From assembly GCF_018304765.1 (NCBI RefSeq), contig NZ_CP072643.1, positions 1,011,404-1,075,403 on the forward strand: 64,000 nucleotides of DNA, given 5' to 3'. Position numbers and translations under genes: made by a program. This document shows, one piece after another, positions 35,858 through 44,613 of the stretch. Every line of letters starts with the position of its first letter. Position 1 is the first letter of the stretch. The notes beneath the pieces are model-generated. The model worked only from the letters and a program-made list of their open reading frames with translations. It was not told the DNA's origin and did no database searches. The DNA is from Chloracidobacterium sp. N (GTDB lineage: Bacteria; Acidobacteriota; Blastocatellia; Chloracidobacteriales; Chloracidobacteriaceae).

Positions 35858-36004
35858 CTATGTTATGGCATCCACGAAGCGGTAGTTGGTGTAACCAGCC
35901 GCCCGGATGGCCCCGCCAATGTAAGGGGCCCAGCTTGGCGGCCAGTTTCCAGCAATTTCTGCGCCGCCGCAGTGGTAGTTGGGTTGAAGCATCAGGATTT
36001 TCAT
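35858..36004 (-). pseudogene. bchE: N-terminal remnant of anaerobic Mg-protoporphyrin monomethyl ester cyclase
   Basis: Forty-eight codons from ATG 36004 encode [20 protein letters not shown] followed by [20 protein letters not shown] and YRFVDAIT, then TAG. This matches the start of BchE, the cobalamin/radical SAM cyclase that forms ring E of bacteriochlorophyll (BchE proteins begin like [23 protein letters not shown]). GAGGA precedes the ATG. The rest of the protein (about 500 residues) is absent: hemN-like sequence begins some 25 bases after the stop. The junction contains amber codons in all three minus-strand frames (35858, 35848, 35829). Confidence 0.75.
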
Positions 36005-36394
36005 GACGGTGCATCCTCAGAGCCTGAAACTGCCGACAGAAGATGAAGGAAAAGGTCGGCTGGGGACGCACAAAAAACACAGGCTTGAATGAAGCCTTCT
36101 TTTCCCAACGTACAGCGGCGGAAAGGCAGGCGCGCAATTTTTTCAGGCCCGCGAAGGTTTTATGTCAAAGGTCAAGTCAGCCGGACCCGGCAGAGGTTTC
36201 CGGCTGGAAAACCGCCGCCGTCGCCCTACCGTCTGGTGCATTGCCGTGGTTCGCGCTACTTTTTGAAGGCGTAACAACTGTTTTGAAAGCCAAAAAACGG
36301 CCGATGCCAGGCATGTGTTGAACCGTCACCTTGGGCGTTGGCCGGCAGGTCGGCATCCCGCGTGACTGGCTAGTCTTCAGCATTTAGAGAAAGA
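36005..36394. other. Intergenic region between bchE remnant and cas operon
   Basis: No gene was recognised in these 390 bases. The part next to 36004 should hold the former bchE promoter; the part next to 36395 leads into the cas promoter. No repeat-spacer structure is present. Confidence 0.6.
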
Positions 36395-36423
36395 TTGCAC
36401 TGTTTGCCGGTTTTACTTATAGT
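36395..36423 (+). promoter_or_regulatory. Probable sigma70-type promoter of the cas operon
   Basis: TTGCAC (36395-36400) and TATAGT (36418-36423) are separated by exactly 17 bases. The start would be near 36430, about 65 bases before the cas3 ATG. Confidence 0.55.
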
Positions 36424-36494
36424 GCTGCGCCGTGTAAACAAGCCCAACGCAAACAAGCTCATCAGTACTTTCCTGCGAGCCGATCTGCCATGTT

Positions 36495-39248
36495 ATGACT
36501 CAGGGGCGAGCGAACTGCTTCGACAATTGGTTCGAGAAGGCGACAGGCAGGAAGCCCTTCCCCTACCAGCGTGCTCTCGCCCAATGCGGGCGACTGCCCG
36601 AGTTGCTCGAGGTGCCGACGGGCACGGGGAAGACGGCTGCTGCGATCCTCGGCTGGTTGTGGCGTCGGCGATGCCATCCGAAGGAGACCGTACGCAACGC
36701 GACGCCACGCCGTCTCGTGTACTGCCTCCCCATGCGCGTGCTCGTGGAACAGACGCGCGCGTGTGCTGTCCGCTGGCTGAACAACCTCGGGTTGCTCGCC
36801 GGCAAGGCGACGTTCGATGGCGACCGGCTCGAAGGCTACGAAGTCGACTGGAAGCAGCAGGACAAGATCGCTGTCGTCAGGCTTATGGGTGGCGAGTCCC
36901 AGCGCGACTGGCGCGAGTACCCGGAGCGCGAGGCCATCATCATTGGAACACAGGACATGCTGCTCTCGCGGGCGCTGAATCGCGGCTTCGCGATGCCTCC
37001 CCAGGAGTGGCCGATTGACTTCGGATTTCTTAACGTGGACGCGCTCTGGGTGATGGACGAAGTCCAGCTCATGGGGCCGGGGCGCACGACGAGCGTACAG
37101 CTCCAAGCGTTCTGGGACGCTGCACCTCCGTCCCATGGGCTGCGCCAGACGCTCTGGATGAGCGCCACACTCGGCAGCCAGGCCGGCTCGCTCCAGCTTC
37201 CGAATTGGATGCAAACGCCTGAAAAGAGCCAGTTGCTTGCATGTCAGCACACAAACGCCGACCTTCAAAACCCGGCGTTCGCCCTGCGGTGGAACGCTCC
37301 TAAGCGCCTGGAACTGCACCTGGACTCCGCTGCAAACAACACTGGCGTTACGAAGCCGAAAGTCAAGCCAGCGCGTGGCAAGCGCAAGCCAGGGTCCAAA
37401 GATGACGCACAGGCAGGCAAGCCAGGCGAGCAGGGCTGGACCGTCGAGAGTCCCGATCTGCATACGGCGATTCTCGATGAAGCGAATGGCGGACGCCTCG
37501 TGCTCGTCTTCGTGAATCAGGTCAAGCGTGCGCGCGAACTCCACGACCGCCTTCGCGCAAGCGCCGGAGCCGGGGCGGAGGTTCTCCTCGTCCACGCCCG
37601 CATGCGCCCGCGCGATCGGCACGCAGTCGTGAGCAAGCTCGGGACCGCCACACCTGCTTCCGGACGCATCGTCGTCACGACACAGGTCCTCGAAGCCGGC
37701 GTGGACCTGGACGCCGATGCGCTTTTCACGGAGCTCTGTCCGTGGCCATCGCTCGTGCAGCGTTTTGGTCGGCTGAATCGCAGCGGCACGCGGCCACGAT
37801 CCAGTGACGTTAACAAGGGCAAGGCAAAGCCGGCGCGGGCTGTGGTCTTCGAGTTTGTGGTCTTCGAGCCGCCGCAGCCGACGAGGGATAAAGAGTCTTC
37901 GGCGGACTACGAGGTTCGCCCGAGCTGGCCGTACGAGCCCGAGGCCATCGACGAAGCCCGAAAGCTCCTTGCTCAGGTGGCGGAGGCTCACGACGGCTCC
38001 CTCTCGCCCAAGACGCTGTCGACTCTTTCGATCTCGCTTCCGCTCGAAGGACCCGTCCTCCGGCGCTTCGATCTCGACGATCTCTTCGACACCGATCCGG
38101 ATCTCTCCGGTGGCCACACGGATGTGACGCCGTATTTGCGCGCCGCCGATCGCGACGTCGATGCGTACCTGCTCTGGCGGCGGATCAAGGGAGGGCTTAA
38201 CGTACGGATCAAGGGAGGGCTTAACGTAGATAAGCAGGTGCCGATCCATCGCGACGAGCTGTGCCCTGTGCCGTTCTACGAAGCGCAGGAAGCGTTCGCG
38301 GAACGCGAGGTCTGGATCCTCACGCTCTCTACGGGGCGCAAAGGTCGCGCCGCCTGGCGCAAAGCGACAGGGCGCGAGATCCGCGCCGGCGACACCGTCA
38401 TGGTCAATCGTGAGGCCGGGTGCTATCGCGAGGATGCCGGCTGGACGGGCGAGGCTAAGGACATCCCGAGCCGGGTCGTCGACCGCTGGGAGAAGAACGG
38501 CGGCCAGCTCGTGCGAGCATGGGTCGAGATTGGTGGTGCAGGAAAACCGTTTTTCGATGAGATTGACGCTCACATCGTCGGGCCTCGTGGTCGGTTAGAG
38601 GATCACCGCTGCTTCACCAGGCAGTGGATGGAGCTCCAAGACCATTTGTGCAGGGCGAGGCAGAAGGCAAGCCGCTTGGTGGCGAAACTTTCCCTAAACA
38701 ATACCGTTGGCGCGTCTGTCATCCGGGCCGCACATTGGCATGACGTCGGTAAGGCGCTCGAGCGGGATAGAAACGGTACATCCACCCGGCCGTTTCAGGA
38801 GTACTTGCGGCGCGGCGGTACGACCGTCGGAGGTCATCCCCGGCCCGACGCCTTATACGCAAAGTCGAACGGCAGGAAGGCCGGCGAGACCTCGGGGTTC
38901 CGGCACGAGATGGCCTCGCTCCTCGCGTTCCTCCAGTCGAAGCACGCCGACGACGACCTCGCGGCGTTCCTGATCCTTGCCCATCATGGCAAGGTGCGCC
39001 TCCTTCCCGAGGCGTGGGACGATGATGACCCCGTGGATCTGTGTGGCGTGCGGAAGGGCGACAGGATCCCCGCGGCCGCCTTACCCGTCGGAAATAACCC
39101 GATCGTGCTCAACACGAAAATCGTGCTTCCATCCCGCCAGCACCGGGGGTGGCAAGGGCGCGTGCACAAGCTGCTCAAACAACACGGGCCGTTTCTCCTT
39201 GCCTACCTGGAAGGCCTCGTGCGCGTCGCAGACTGGAGGGCGAGCTGA
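36495..39248 (+). CDS. cas3: Type I-G (I-U) CRISPR-associated helicase/nuclease Cas3
   Basis: The 917-aa Cas3 is recruited by the crRNA complex to unwind and degrade target DNA. The helicase comes first: Walker A PTGTGKT (41-47), DEVQ (188-191), SAT (223-225), TTQVLEAGVDLD and QRFGRLNRSG. The HD nuclease is at the C-terminus, with HWHDVGK (His749-Asp750), the order characteristic of subtype I-U/I-G. Two in-frame tandem duplications lie in the linker: VVFEF/VVFEP (37841-37870) and a perfect 24-base repeat encoding RIKGGLNV twice (38181-38228). The stop overlaps the csx17 start (TGATG). No good ribosome site is seen before ATG 36495. Confidence 0.93.
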   Translation: MTQGRANCFDNWFEKATGRKPFPYQRALAQCGRLPELLEVPTGTGKTAAAILGWLWRRRCHPKETVRNATPRRLVYCLPMRVLVEQTRACAVRWLNNLGLLAGKATFDGDRLEGYEVDWKQQDKIAVVRLMGGESQRDWREYPEREAIIIGTQDMLLSRALNRGFAMPPQEWPIDFGFLNVDALWVMDEVQLMGPGRTTSVQLQAFWDAAPPSHGLRQTLWMSATLGSQAGSLQLPNWMQTPEKSQLLACQHTNADLQNPAFALRWNAPKRLELHLDSAANNTGVTKPKVKPARGKRKPGSKDDAQAGKPGEQGWTVESPDLHTAILDEANGGRLVLVFVNQVKRARELHDRLRASAGAGAEVLLVHARMRPRDRHAVVSKLGTATPASGRIVVTTQVLEAGVDLDADALFTELCPWPSLVQRFGRLNRSGTRPRSSDVNKGKAKPARAVVFEFVVFEPPQPTRDKESSADYEVRPSWPYEPEAIDEARKLLAQVAEAHDGSLSPKTLSTLSISLPLEGPVLRRFDLDDLFDTDPDLSGGHTDVTPYLRAADRDVDAYLLWRRIKGGLNVRIKGGLNVDKQVPIHRDELCPVPFYEAQEAFAEREVWILTLSTGRKGRAAWRKATGREIRAGDTVMVNREAGCYREDAGWTGEAKDIPSRVVDRWEKNGGQLVRAWVEIGGAGKPFFDEIDAHIVGPRGRLEDHRCFTRQWMELQDHLCRARQKASRLVAKLSLNNTVGASVIRAAHWHDVGKALERDRNGTSTRPFQEYLRRGGTTVGGHPRPDALYAKSNGRKAGETSGFRHEMASLLAFLQSKHADDDLAAFLILAHHGKVRLLPEAWDDDDPVDLCGVRKGDRIPAAALPVGNNPIVLNTKIVLPSRQHRGWQGRVHKLLKQHGPFLLAYLEGLVRVADWRAS
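37841..37870 (+). repeat. 15-bp tandem duplication in cas3
   Basis: TGTGGTCTTCGAGTT is followed directly by TGTGGTCTTCGAGCC (13 of 15 identical), in frame. Confidence 0.85.
38181..38228 (+). repeat. 24-bp perfect tandem duplication in cas3
   Basis: A 24-base unit starting CGGATCAAGGGAGGG occurs twice without a mismatch and encodes RIKGGLNV twice. Identity suggests a recent event. Confidence 0.95.
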
Positions 39249-41359
39249 TGGCAGCGGTCGTCTGCAGCGGGGTCTCGCCGCGTTCGCTCGGCGATCTCCT
39301 CAAAGGCTTCGGCGTCATGGCCATCGTCGGGGAGAACTGTCCGGACGCACTGTTCTGGTGGGACGACGCCTTTCACCTGGTGGTCGAGCGGCCCTGCGAC
39401 GATGGCGCGGATCAGAGGGAGTCGAGGCAGGCGATCGAGGGTGTGGTGCGCGGCCACCTGCTCGGGTGGGGGAGTGTCGTTGCGGAGGCGTTCAAGCCTG
39501 TTCGCGGCAGCAAGGAGAAAAAAATCAAACGGCAAGATTCGAAGCTCAAGCTGCGCGATAACCATGATCGGTTCGAGCCCCAGATTGCGGCATGGGCACG
39601 GGCGATCGCTCTTCCCGACCCGGACAAGAAGGAGACCGAACCGCACCCGCTGTTCCCTGCCCATGGGCAGGAGGGAAGCGGCGACTACTTTTCCCAGGTC
39701 GAGAAGGCAGTCGAGGCGGCCAGAGGTGCTCCGTTGGACATCGCGTGGTCGCTTTTCGCGGAAGGGAACCCCACACTCAAGAAGGGGCTCGACAGCGGCT
39801 ATCTCTTCTTTCCCGAGCCAATGAAACGCTACGCGACGGGCATCGCGAAGTGGGTGCAGGATCGCGCTGCGCTCAGCCCATGGTGCTTCCTGCTGGCAGT
39901 GCGTGGGGCTGTGCTTTTGCGTGGCAGCCTTCGTCGCCTCCGCTGGGGTCGCCGCGCGTACCCCGCGTTCCCGTTCGTGTTCGAGGGCTCGGTGGTCGAG
40001 CTCGGGAAGGGCAGTTTCTTCCGAAACGTCGAGGTCCATCTTCCGACATGGACCGCCGCCTACCCTCGGACGCTCGCGGAGTTCGAAGTCCAGATGCGTC
40101 AGTTCCAGGCACGTCTGTCAGGCCGGGGCTTCGCCGCCACCGCAGCAGAGTTCCGGGCGGCGGTCGTCGGGCGTGGCCCCGGTGCCGCCTTCGACACCTT
40201 CCATCGCTTCGTCCTCGAAGGGCGCCGCCGAGGGCAGGACCAGCGGATGCGTCAAGGCATCCCACGCGGTTCGACGCGCGTTGGGGTCAAGGGCAAGGAA
40301 CACGCAACGCTACGGCTGATGCTGGCACCGCTCGCGGAAACGGGATGGTTCGACCAGTTCAGCACGGATCGTTTGCGCGCGGAACGTGCGCGCGCGGAGG
40401 AGGCCATCCATCGCGCAGTCGATGAGCCCGGGCCCGATACGTATCGTGGCATCCTCAAGTCGCTCTGGGATCTCAACCAGGCGCTTGTCGTGTCCGGTGC
40501 CCTGCGCCGGGACCTCGAGGACACAGGCCGGAAGCCGCGCCCACTGCCACCGCTCCCGGCGCTCCTATGGGAGCGTGCACTCGGGAACGAGCCAGACCCG
40601 GCCCATCAACTGGGACGTGCCATCGGTTCGATCCTCGGGGTTCGAGCCGACCTCGGGGTTCGAGCCAAGGGTGCGGTTGTCGGGCCCATCCTTGAGCACA
40701 TGCTCCCGGTTCGCTGGAATTGGAAAAAAAGCGGCGATTGGACAGTTCCGAAAGACCCCCCGTCCCGTCCCCTCAGGTGGGCCGGCCTCAACCCTCTCGC
40801 TGACTTCAAAGACCTCTTCTGGTTCCGCTGGCTCGACAGTGCCGAGTTGCCGAAGCTGCCGTTTGCCGCCGCGCGCTTCGCGCGCCTCGCCGACATCGCC
40901 GCCCTGCTTCGTGGTGACGTGAACATTCGGGAGGTCCATTGCCTCGCTGGTCTTTACGCGCTTCTCGACTGGGAATCGTTGGGAACCGGGCGGGGTGAAG
41001 CGTCAGGTGCATGCGTTCCTGTGCCGCCGTCGTACGCCGCGCTCCGTCTGTGGCTTGAGCTGGGCATCGATCCGCCGCCGAAGTCGCGGCCCCCGCGCGA
41101 CGGCACTGTCGCACGGCTTCTCTCATTAGGCAGCGCCAGCGGGGTCGAGAAAGCTGTCGAAGTGGCACTCGGGCACCTGCGAGTCAACGGCCTCCCTTGG
41201 AGGACGGATCCGAGACCAACCGGAAAGGCTGTTGCGCGCTTCGCCGCGACCATCCCGGCCAACGAGGCAGCGCGAATGCTGCTCGCGGTTCTCGCCCCCA
41301 TCTCGAAAGATGACACGCTCGCCCTATCGCGGCACCTCTGGGTGCCGATCGAGGAATAA
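39248..41359 (+). CDS. csx17: Type I-G (I-U) CRISPR-associated protein Csx17 (Cas8-like)
   Basis: The 703-aa protein has the Csx17 N-terminus (CSGVSPRSLGDLLKGFGVMAIVGE, then ALFWWDDAFHLVVERP), and its position between cas3 and csb1 is the standard place of this large subunit. It probably recognises the PAM and supports the effector complex. ATG 39248 overlaps the cas3 stop. A longer frame upstream to 39149 lies inside cas3 and is unlikely. An 18-base tandem duplication (LGVRAD/LGVRAK) is at 40633-40668. Confidence 0.88.
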   Translation: MAAVVCSGVSPRSLGDLLKGFGVMAIVGENCPDALFWWDDAFHLVVERPCDDGADQRESRQAIEGVVRGHLLGWGSVVAEAFKPVRGSKEKKIKRQDSKLKLRDNHDRFEPQIAAWARAIALPDPDKKETEPHPLFPAHGQEGSGDYFSQVEKAVEAARGAPLDIAWSLFAEGNPTLKKGLDSGYLFFPEPMKRYATGIAKWVQDRAALSPWCFLLAVRGAVLLRGSLRRLRWGRRAYPAFPFVFEGSVVELGKGSFFRNVEVHLPTWTAAYPRTLAEFEVQMRQFQARLSGRGFAATAAEFRAAVVGRGPGAAFDTFHRFVLEGRRRGQDQRMRQGIPRGSTRVGVKGKEHATLRLMLAPLAETGWFDQFSTDRLRAERARAEEAIHRAVDEPGPDTYRGILKSLWDLNQALVVSGALRRDLEDTGRKPRPLPPLPALLWERALGNEPDPAHQLGRAIGSILGVRADLGVRAKGAVVGPILEHMLPVRWNWKKSGDWTVPKDPPSRPLRWAGLNPLADFKDLFWFRWLDSAELPKLPFAAARFARLADIAALLRGDVNIREVHCLAGLYALLDWESLGTGRGEASGACVPVPPSYAALRLWLELGIDPPPKSRPPRDGTVARLLSLGSASGVEKAVEVALGHLRVNGLPWRTDPRPTGKAVARFAATIPANEAARMLLAVLAPISKDDTLALSRHLWVPIEE
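40633..40668 (+). repeat. 18-bp tandem duplication in csx17
   Basis: CCTCGGGGTTCGAGCCGA and CCTCGGGGTTCGAGCCAA are adjacent (17 of 18 identical), in frame. Confidence 0.9.
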
Positions 41360-41371
41360 GGAGAACATCGT

Positions 41372-42682
41372 ATGACCCTGCTTGAACAACTCTACGCGCA
41401 GGACCACATCGTGATCACCGCGTCGCTCAAGCTCACGAACGGCAACTTTCTCCAGCCCACCGGCTTTCCCGACATCGGTGCCTGCATCTACCGCGACAAG
41501 GAAGGCCAGCGCTGGTGCCTCGTCGAGAGCGAGCAGAGCATGGCGAACCGACTCGAAGCGGTCTGCATGAAGGCGCCAGGGGTCTGGGTGGACGACCTCA
41601 GGGGCCTGCCGGTCATTGCGGTGGAGGACAAGGGCGGCAAACTCCTGGCGACGAACCTCACCGAGCCGCATCGGATCGCATCGTCCTACATTCTCGAAAG
41701 CAAGCTTGCGGGCGGTACCGAAAACCTGCGCAAGCTGTTCGAGGAAAAGATCGGGCTGGAGAACAGGCTGGAGAACAGGCTGGAGAACAGGCTGGAGAAC
41801 GACGGCGAAATTTGGCCGCTCGACAAGCGGGCCAACCTGGAGAAACTGGTCTTCGCGCTCGATCCGGCGGCGCTACTGCACGGATTCCAGTTCGTTCAGT
41901 GGAAGTTCGTCGGGCTGCGCCAGACCCGCCTCATCCACGCGCGGCTGGAAGCGAAACTCGCTGACGATCCCGAGGTCCACTACGGCATGGTGAAGTGGGA
42001 CGCGATCGAGCCGGAGTCGACACGCGAGGGGCGCGCCAACAAGGGGCAGAGCATTGCCGCGAAGAGCCGCATTGTGCCGAAGAACATCGTTGCAACGTTC
42101 GAAATCGACGTTCTGGGGCTGAAGAGCTTGTCGCTCGATGAGGACCGAAAGAAGTTCCTCCTCGGCCTTGCTCTGTGGAAGATCGGCGCTCTCCTCGCCA
42201 ACAAGGCGTCGTTCGATCCTCGTAGCCGCGCGACCGGGCCGAGTCTCCGCCTCCGCGCCGATTGCTACCTGACCTGCGAGTCGATCTCGTGGAGCGGCAA
42301 CTCATCAAAGGGGCAGACCACCCCCACCGAGTTGATGGAAGCGAAGCCCACCAGCCTCGGCCAAGCTGACGGTCCGTCCTTCACGCCGGATAATGGGGGA
42401 CAGAAGTCCGCGGTGACCTTCCAGGTGCTCATCGAAGAACTGCTCGGAAAGGACAAAGTAACCTTCGAGAAACCGAAAGAAGGCAAGTCGAGCGTGGGCG
42501 AGTCCGCCGGGGAGCAGGACGGTTCGCACTACGACGGCCCCATGGTGGAGGTCACGTACGAGCCCAAGCAGAATCAGGAGAACAAGCCGAAGCAGGAGAA
42601 GAAGGGTGGCAGCAAGGCCGCCCAACAAACAGAGGCGAATGTCGAGCAAGCGGACGAAGCAGCGGACGAAGCACAGGAATGA
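41372..42682 (+). CDS. csb1: Type I-G (I-U) Cas7 subunit Csb1 (GSU0053 family)
   Basis: The 436-aa protein is the backbone subunit that coats the crRNA. The start MTLLEQLYAQDHIVITASLK, then PTGFPDIGACIY, ESEQSMANRLE and SYILESK fit Csb1. AAGGAGAAC stands before the ATG. The C-terminal 70 residues are low-complexity and charged (NQENKPKQEKKGGSK). Two tandem duplications are seen: a 12-base unit repeated 3.75 times (LENR x3 then LEND, 41756-41800) and a perfect 12-base pair at 42650-42673 (ADEA). The stop overlaps csb2 by four bases. Confidence 0.9.
   Translation: MTLLEQLYAQDHIVITASLKLTNGNFLQPTGFPDIGACIYRDKEGQRWCLVESEQSMANRLEAVCMKAPGVWVDDLRGLPVIAVEDKGGKLLATNLTEPHRIASSYILESKLAGGTENLRKLFEEKIGLENRLENRLENRLENDGEIWPLDKRANLEKLVFALDPAALLHGFQFVQWKFVGLRQTRLIHARLEAKLADDPEVHYGMVKWDAIEPESTREGRANKGQSIAAKSRIVPKNIVATFEIDVLGLKSLSLDEDRKKFLLGLALWKIGALLANKASFDPRSRATGPSLRLRADCYLTCESISWSGNSSKGQTTPTELMEAKPTSLGQADGPSFTPDNGGQKSAVTFQVLIEELLGKDKVTFEKPKEGKSSVGESAGEQDGSHYDGPMVEVTYEPKQNQENKPKQEKKGGSKAAQQTEANVEQADEAADEAQE
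41756..41800 (+). repeat. 12-bp tandem repeat, 3.75 copies, in csb1
   Basis: CTGGAGAACAGG occurs three times perfectly and then as CTGGAGAACGAC, encoding LENR-LENR-LENR-LEND. Confidence 0.95.
42650..42673 (+). repeat. 12-bp perfect tandem duplication in csb1
   Basis: GCGGACGAAGCA is repeated twice without mismatch close to the csb1 stop. Confidence 0.9.
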
Positions 42683-44196
42683 CCAACGCGACTATTATCC
42701 AAGTCGAGCTTCTCTCGGGCCGCTACCACGCACACGTGTGGGGGGAGTCCCAGTTTGCAATGGCGGGGCCAGAGTGGCCTCCCTCGCCATGGCGGCTCCT
42801 CCGCGCGCTCGCTTCCGCATGGTTCTGCGCACAGCCGGTTTTATCCTCGGAGGTTGATCGCGATGACCTGCTCCAGGCCTTGGGTCGCTCTGACGCGCCC
42901 GAGATCTGGCTTCCGCGCACGTCGGTCCACGAGATCCGCTACTACCAGCCCGTGCGGCTGGGCGCGTCCGATCGCGTCCCCCACCACGACCACTTCGCCG
43001 TTCCCGAAGGCGGTCGCTTCTGGTTCCGCTTCGAGAAGGCTCTTCAGCCGGATCAGCGGGCGTTGCTCGCCAAACTCCTTGAACGGCTGCGCTATTTCGG
43101 CCGCAGCGAGTCCCGTGCGCGCCTCCGCCTGGTGAATTATAACGAGCCGCCAGCTGGCGTCTTCAGGGTCATGCCACGCAGCGGTATTCAGCCCGGTATC
43201 CAGCCGACTTCGCCTACCGAGTACCGGCGGGTGCTCTGCACCACGTCCGGGTTCTGGGCGTCGGACCTATGGTTGCTTCGACGTGACGAAGAAACCAGAA
43301 AGAAGGAAACCAGAAAGAATGGATACCCGCTGCACCTTGTCGATGAGCTTATCAATGAGAAGATGCCGCTGCCCTGTGGGGCCAGGTGGGTCGAGTACGC
43401 GGTGCCGGCTGAAGCACTCGTCCACGAGATCCGGCCGCGCGTGTCAGCGCCACCTGCCAAGCCAAGCGTCAACGTGGCTGAGATTCGTTTCCGCCTGAAT
43501 CGCCGCATCCCCATTCCGCTTCGGTACGTGGTTGCCGTCGCCCGTGCGTTTCGCGACGCGGCTGTGGAGGCGCATCGGGACCGCACGGGGCAGATGTCGT
43601 TGATACTGAGTGGTCGTGAACTCGATGGCACTGTGGCTCGAGGTCATCAGCACGCATACTACCTGCCCCGCCCGCGCGCAGGAGCCGTGACCCTCGATGA
43701 GCTTTTGGTCCGCGTGCCCGGCGGGAAGCTTACCCAGGAGGAACTCGACGCGTTGCTTGGCGTCGGGCGCATTCGCGTAGGCGGGCGCAGTTACCCGATC
43801 ACCGTGGTGCCTGAGGCCGTCGTGGCGTCGGCTAAGCCTGCGCCGGAGGCGCGTCAATGGCAAAGCGTCACTCCGTTCCTGCCGCCGCTACGCCATCGTC
43901 AGGGAAGGGAGGAGACCCGTGTGGATCGACAAGCCATCGCATGCGCCGAGAAAGTCTGCGGTCGGCGCCCTGCACATGTCGAGAGTCTGTCCGGTCCTGG
44001 TGGCCTCGGCTGTGTCTCGCCTGTCCTGGCACATGAATACGGAACAGGCGGACGGGGCTGGACGCTGACGACACGGCTTGGCTTCTGGCTTCAGCTTACG
44101 TTTGACGAACCTGTGAGCCTCGACCGGCCACTCGGTGCCGACGCACACTTCGGTGCCGGGCAGTTCGCACCTGTGGACCAATCCGAAGAAACGTGA
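42679..44196 (+). CDS. csb2: Type I-G (I-U) Cas5-Cas6 fusion subunit Csb2 (GSU0054 family)
   Basis: The 505-aa protein begins TNATIIQVELLSGRYHAHVW and continues GPEWPPSPWRLLRALASAWF, the Csb2 signature in its Cas5-like half. The C-terminal half is Cas6-like and should process pre-crRNA; a His near GHQHAYYLPRP is a candidate catalytic residue. It is the last cas gene. cas4-cas1, cas2 and an array, which normally follow, are absent. Two in-frame tandem duplications lie at 43183-43206 and 43291-43320 (ETRKK/ETRKN). Confidence 0.9.
   Translation: MTNATIIQVELLSGRYHAHVWGESQFAMAGPEWPPSPWRLLRALASAWFCAQPVLSSEVDRDDLLQALGRSDAPEIWLPRTSVHEIRYYQPVRLGASDRVPHHDHFAVPEGGRFWFRFEKALQPDQRALLAKLLERLRYFGRSESRARLRLVNYNEPPAGVFRVMPRSGIQPGIQPTSPTEYRRVLCTTSGFWASDLWLLRRDEETRKKETRKNGYPLHLVDELINEKMPLPCGARWVEYAVPAEALVHEIRPRVSAPPAKPSVNVAEIRFRLNRRIPIPLRYVVAVARAFRDAAVEAHRDRTGQMSLILSGRELDGTVARGHQHAYYLPRPRAGAVTLDELLVRVPGGKLTQEELDALLGVGRIRVGGRSYPITVVPEAVVASAKPAPEARQWQSVTPFLPPLRHRQGREETRVDRQAIACAEKVCGRRPAHVESLSGPGGLGCVSPVLAHEYGTGGRGWTLTTRLGFWLQLTFDEPVSLDRPLGADAHFGAGQFAPVDQSEET
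43183..43206 (+). repeat. 12-bp imperfect tandem duplication in csb2
   Basis: GGTATTCAGCCC is followed by GGTATCCAGCCG (10 of 12 identical), in frame. Confidence 0.7.
43291..43320 (+). repeat. 15-bp tandem duplication in csb2
   Basis: GAAACCAGAAAGAAG is followed by GAAACCAGAAAGAAT (14 of 15 identical), in frame. Confidence 0.9.
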
Positions 44197-44218
44197 TCAA
44201 CGCCTTCGGTAGCACGCC

Positions 44219-44275
44219 GGCTAACAGCAGCATGCAGCGGACACTGCCGCGCGCCGCTGAACTCTGGCGTCAGAC
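44219..44275 (+). other. Integron attC-like recombination site 1
   Basis: The site runs from GGCTAAC (44219-44225, similar to the RYYYAAC core) to GTCAGAC (44269-44275, one change from GTTRRRY). Between them CAGCGG (44235-44240) and CCGCTG (44254-44259) are complementary arms, so the bottom strand can fold as attC sites do. It begins 22 bases after the csb2 stop. Confidence 0.5.
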
Positions 44276-44613
44276 CCTGTCCGTGAGCACCGAGGCACAC
44301 CGCTTGTTGCGCTTGTCGAGGATTGTGCAAACCGTGGCAGTTGGTGCGGAATGCAGCGCACCGGCTGGGGCACGTCACCATTAGCGTGGTGAAGAGTGTC
44401 ACCGTTGCGAAGCAGCCTGCCGGGCAACGAGTGGCGACCTCGTATCGAAGCACCGCACGACTCGTCAACCATTGAGGTGGCTACAGTCCGAGCTTCCGAG
44501 GCTTGCCAATCGTGTGCCGCATGGCAGAGTTCAGACTTGGCTTCGTCCGCTCCGGCGTGTCGCTTACAATTTGTGCAGGATGTTTTTCCAGCAGTGGAAA
44601 GAGAGGTGCAACC
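44276..44613. other. Intergenic region before the toxin-antitoxin pair
   Basis: No gene was recognised in these 338 bases. A TACAAT at 44565-44570 could be a -10 element for the toxin-antitoxin operon, without a clear -35 box. Confidence 0.4.

Noticed and set aside
36462..38573. 703-aa minus-strand open frame opposite cas3
   Set aside because: cas3 on the plus strand has all helicase and HD motifs; the antisense frame is a GC-content artefact.
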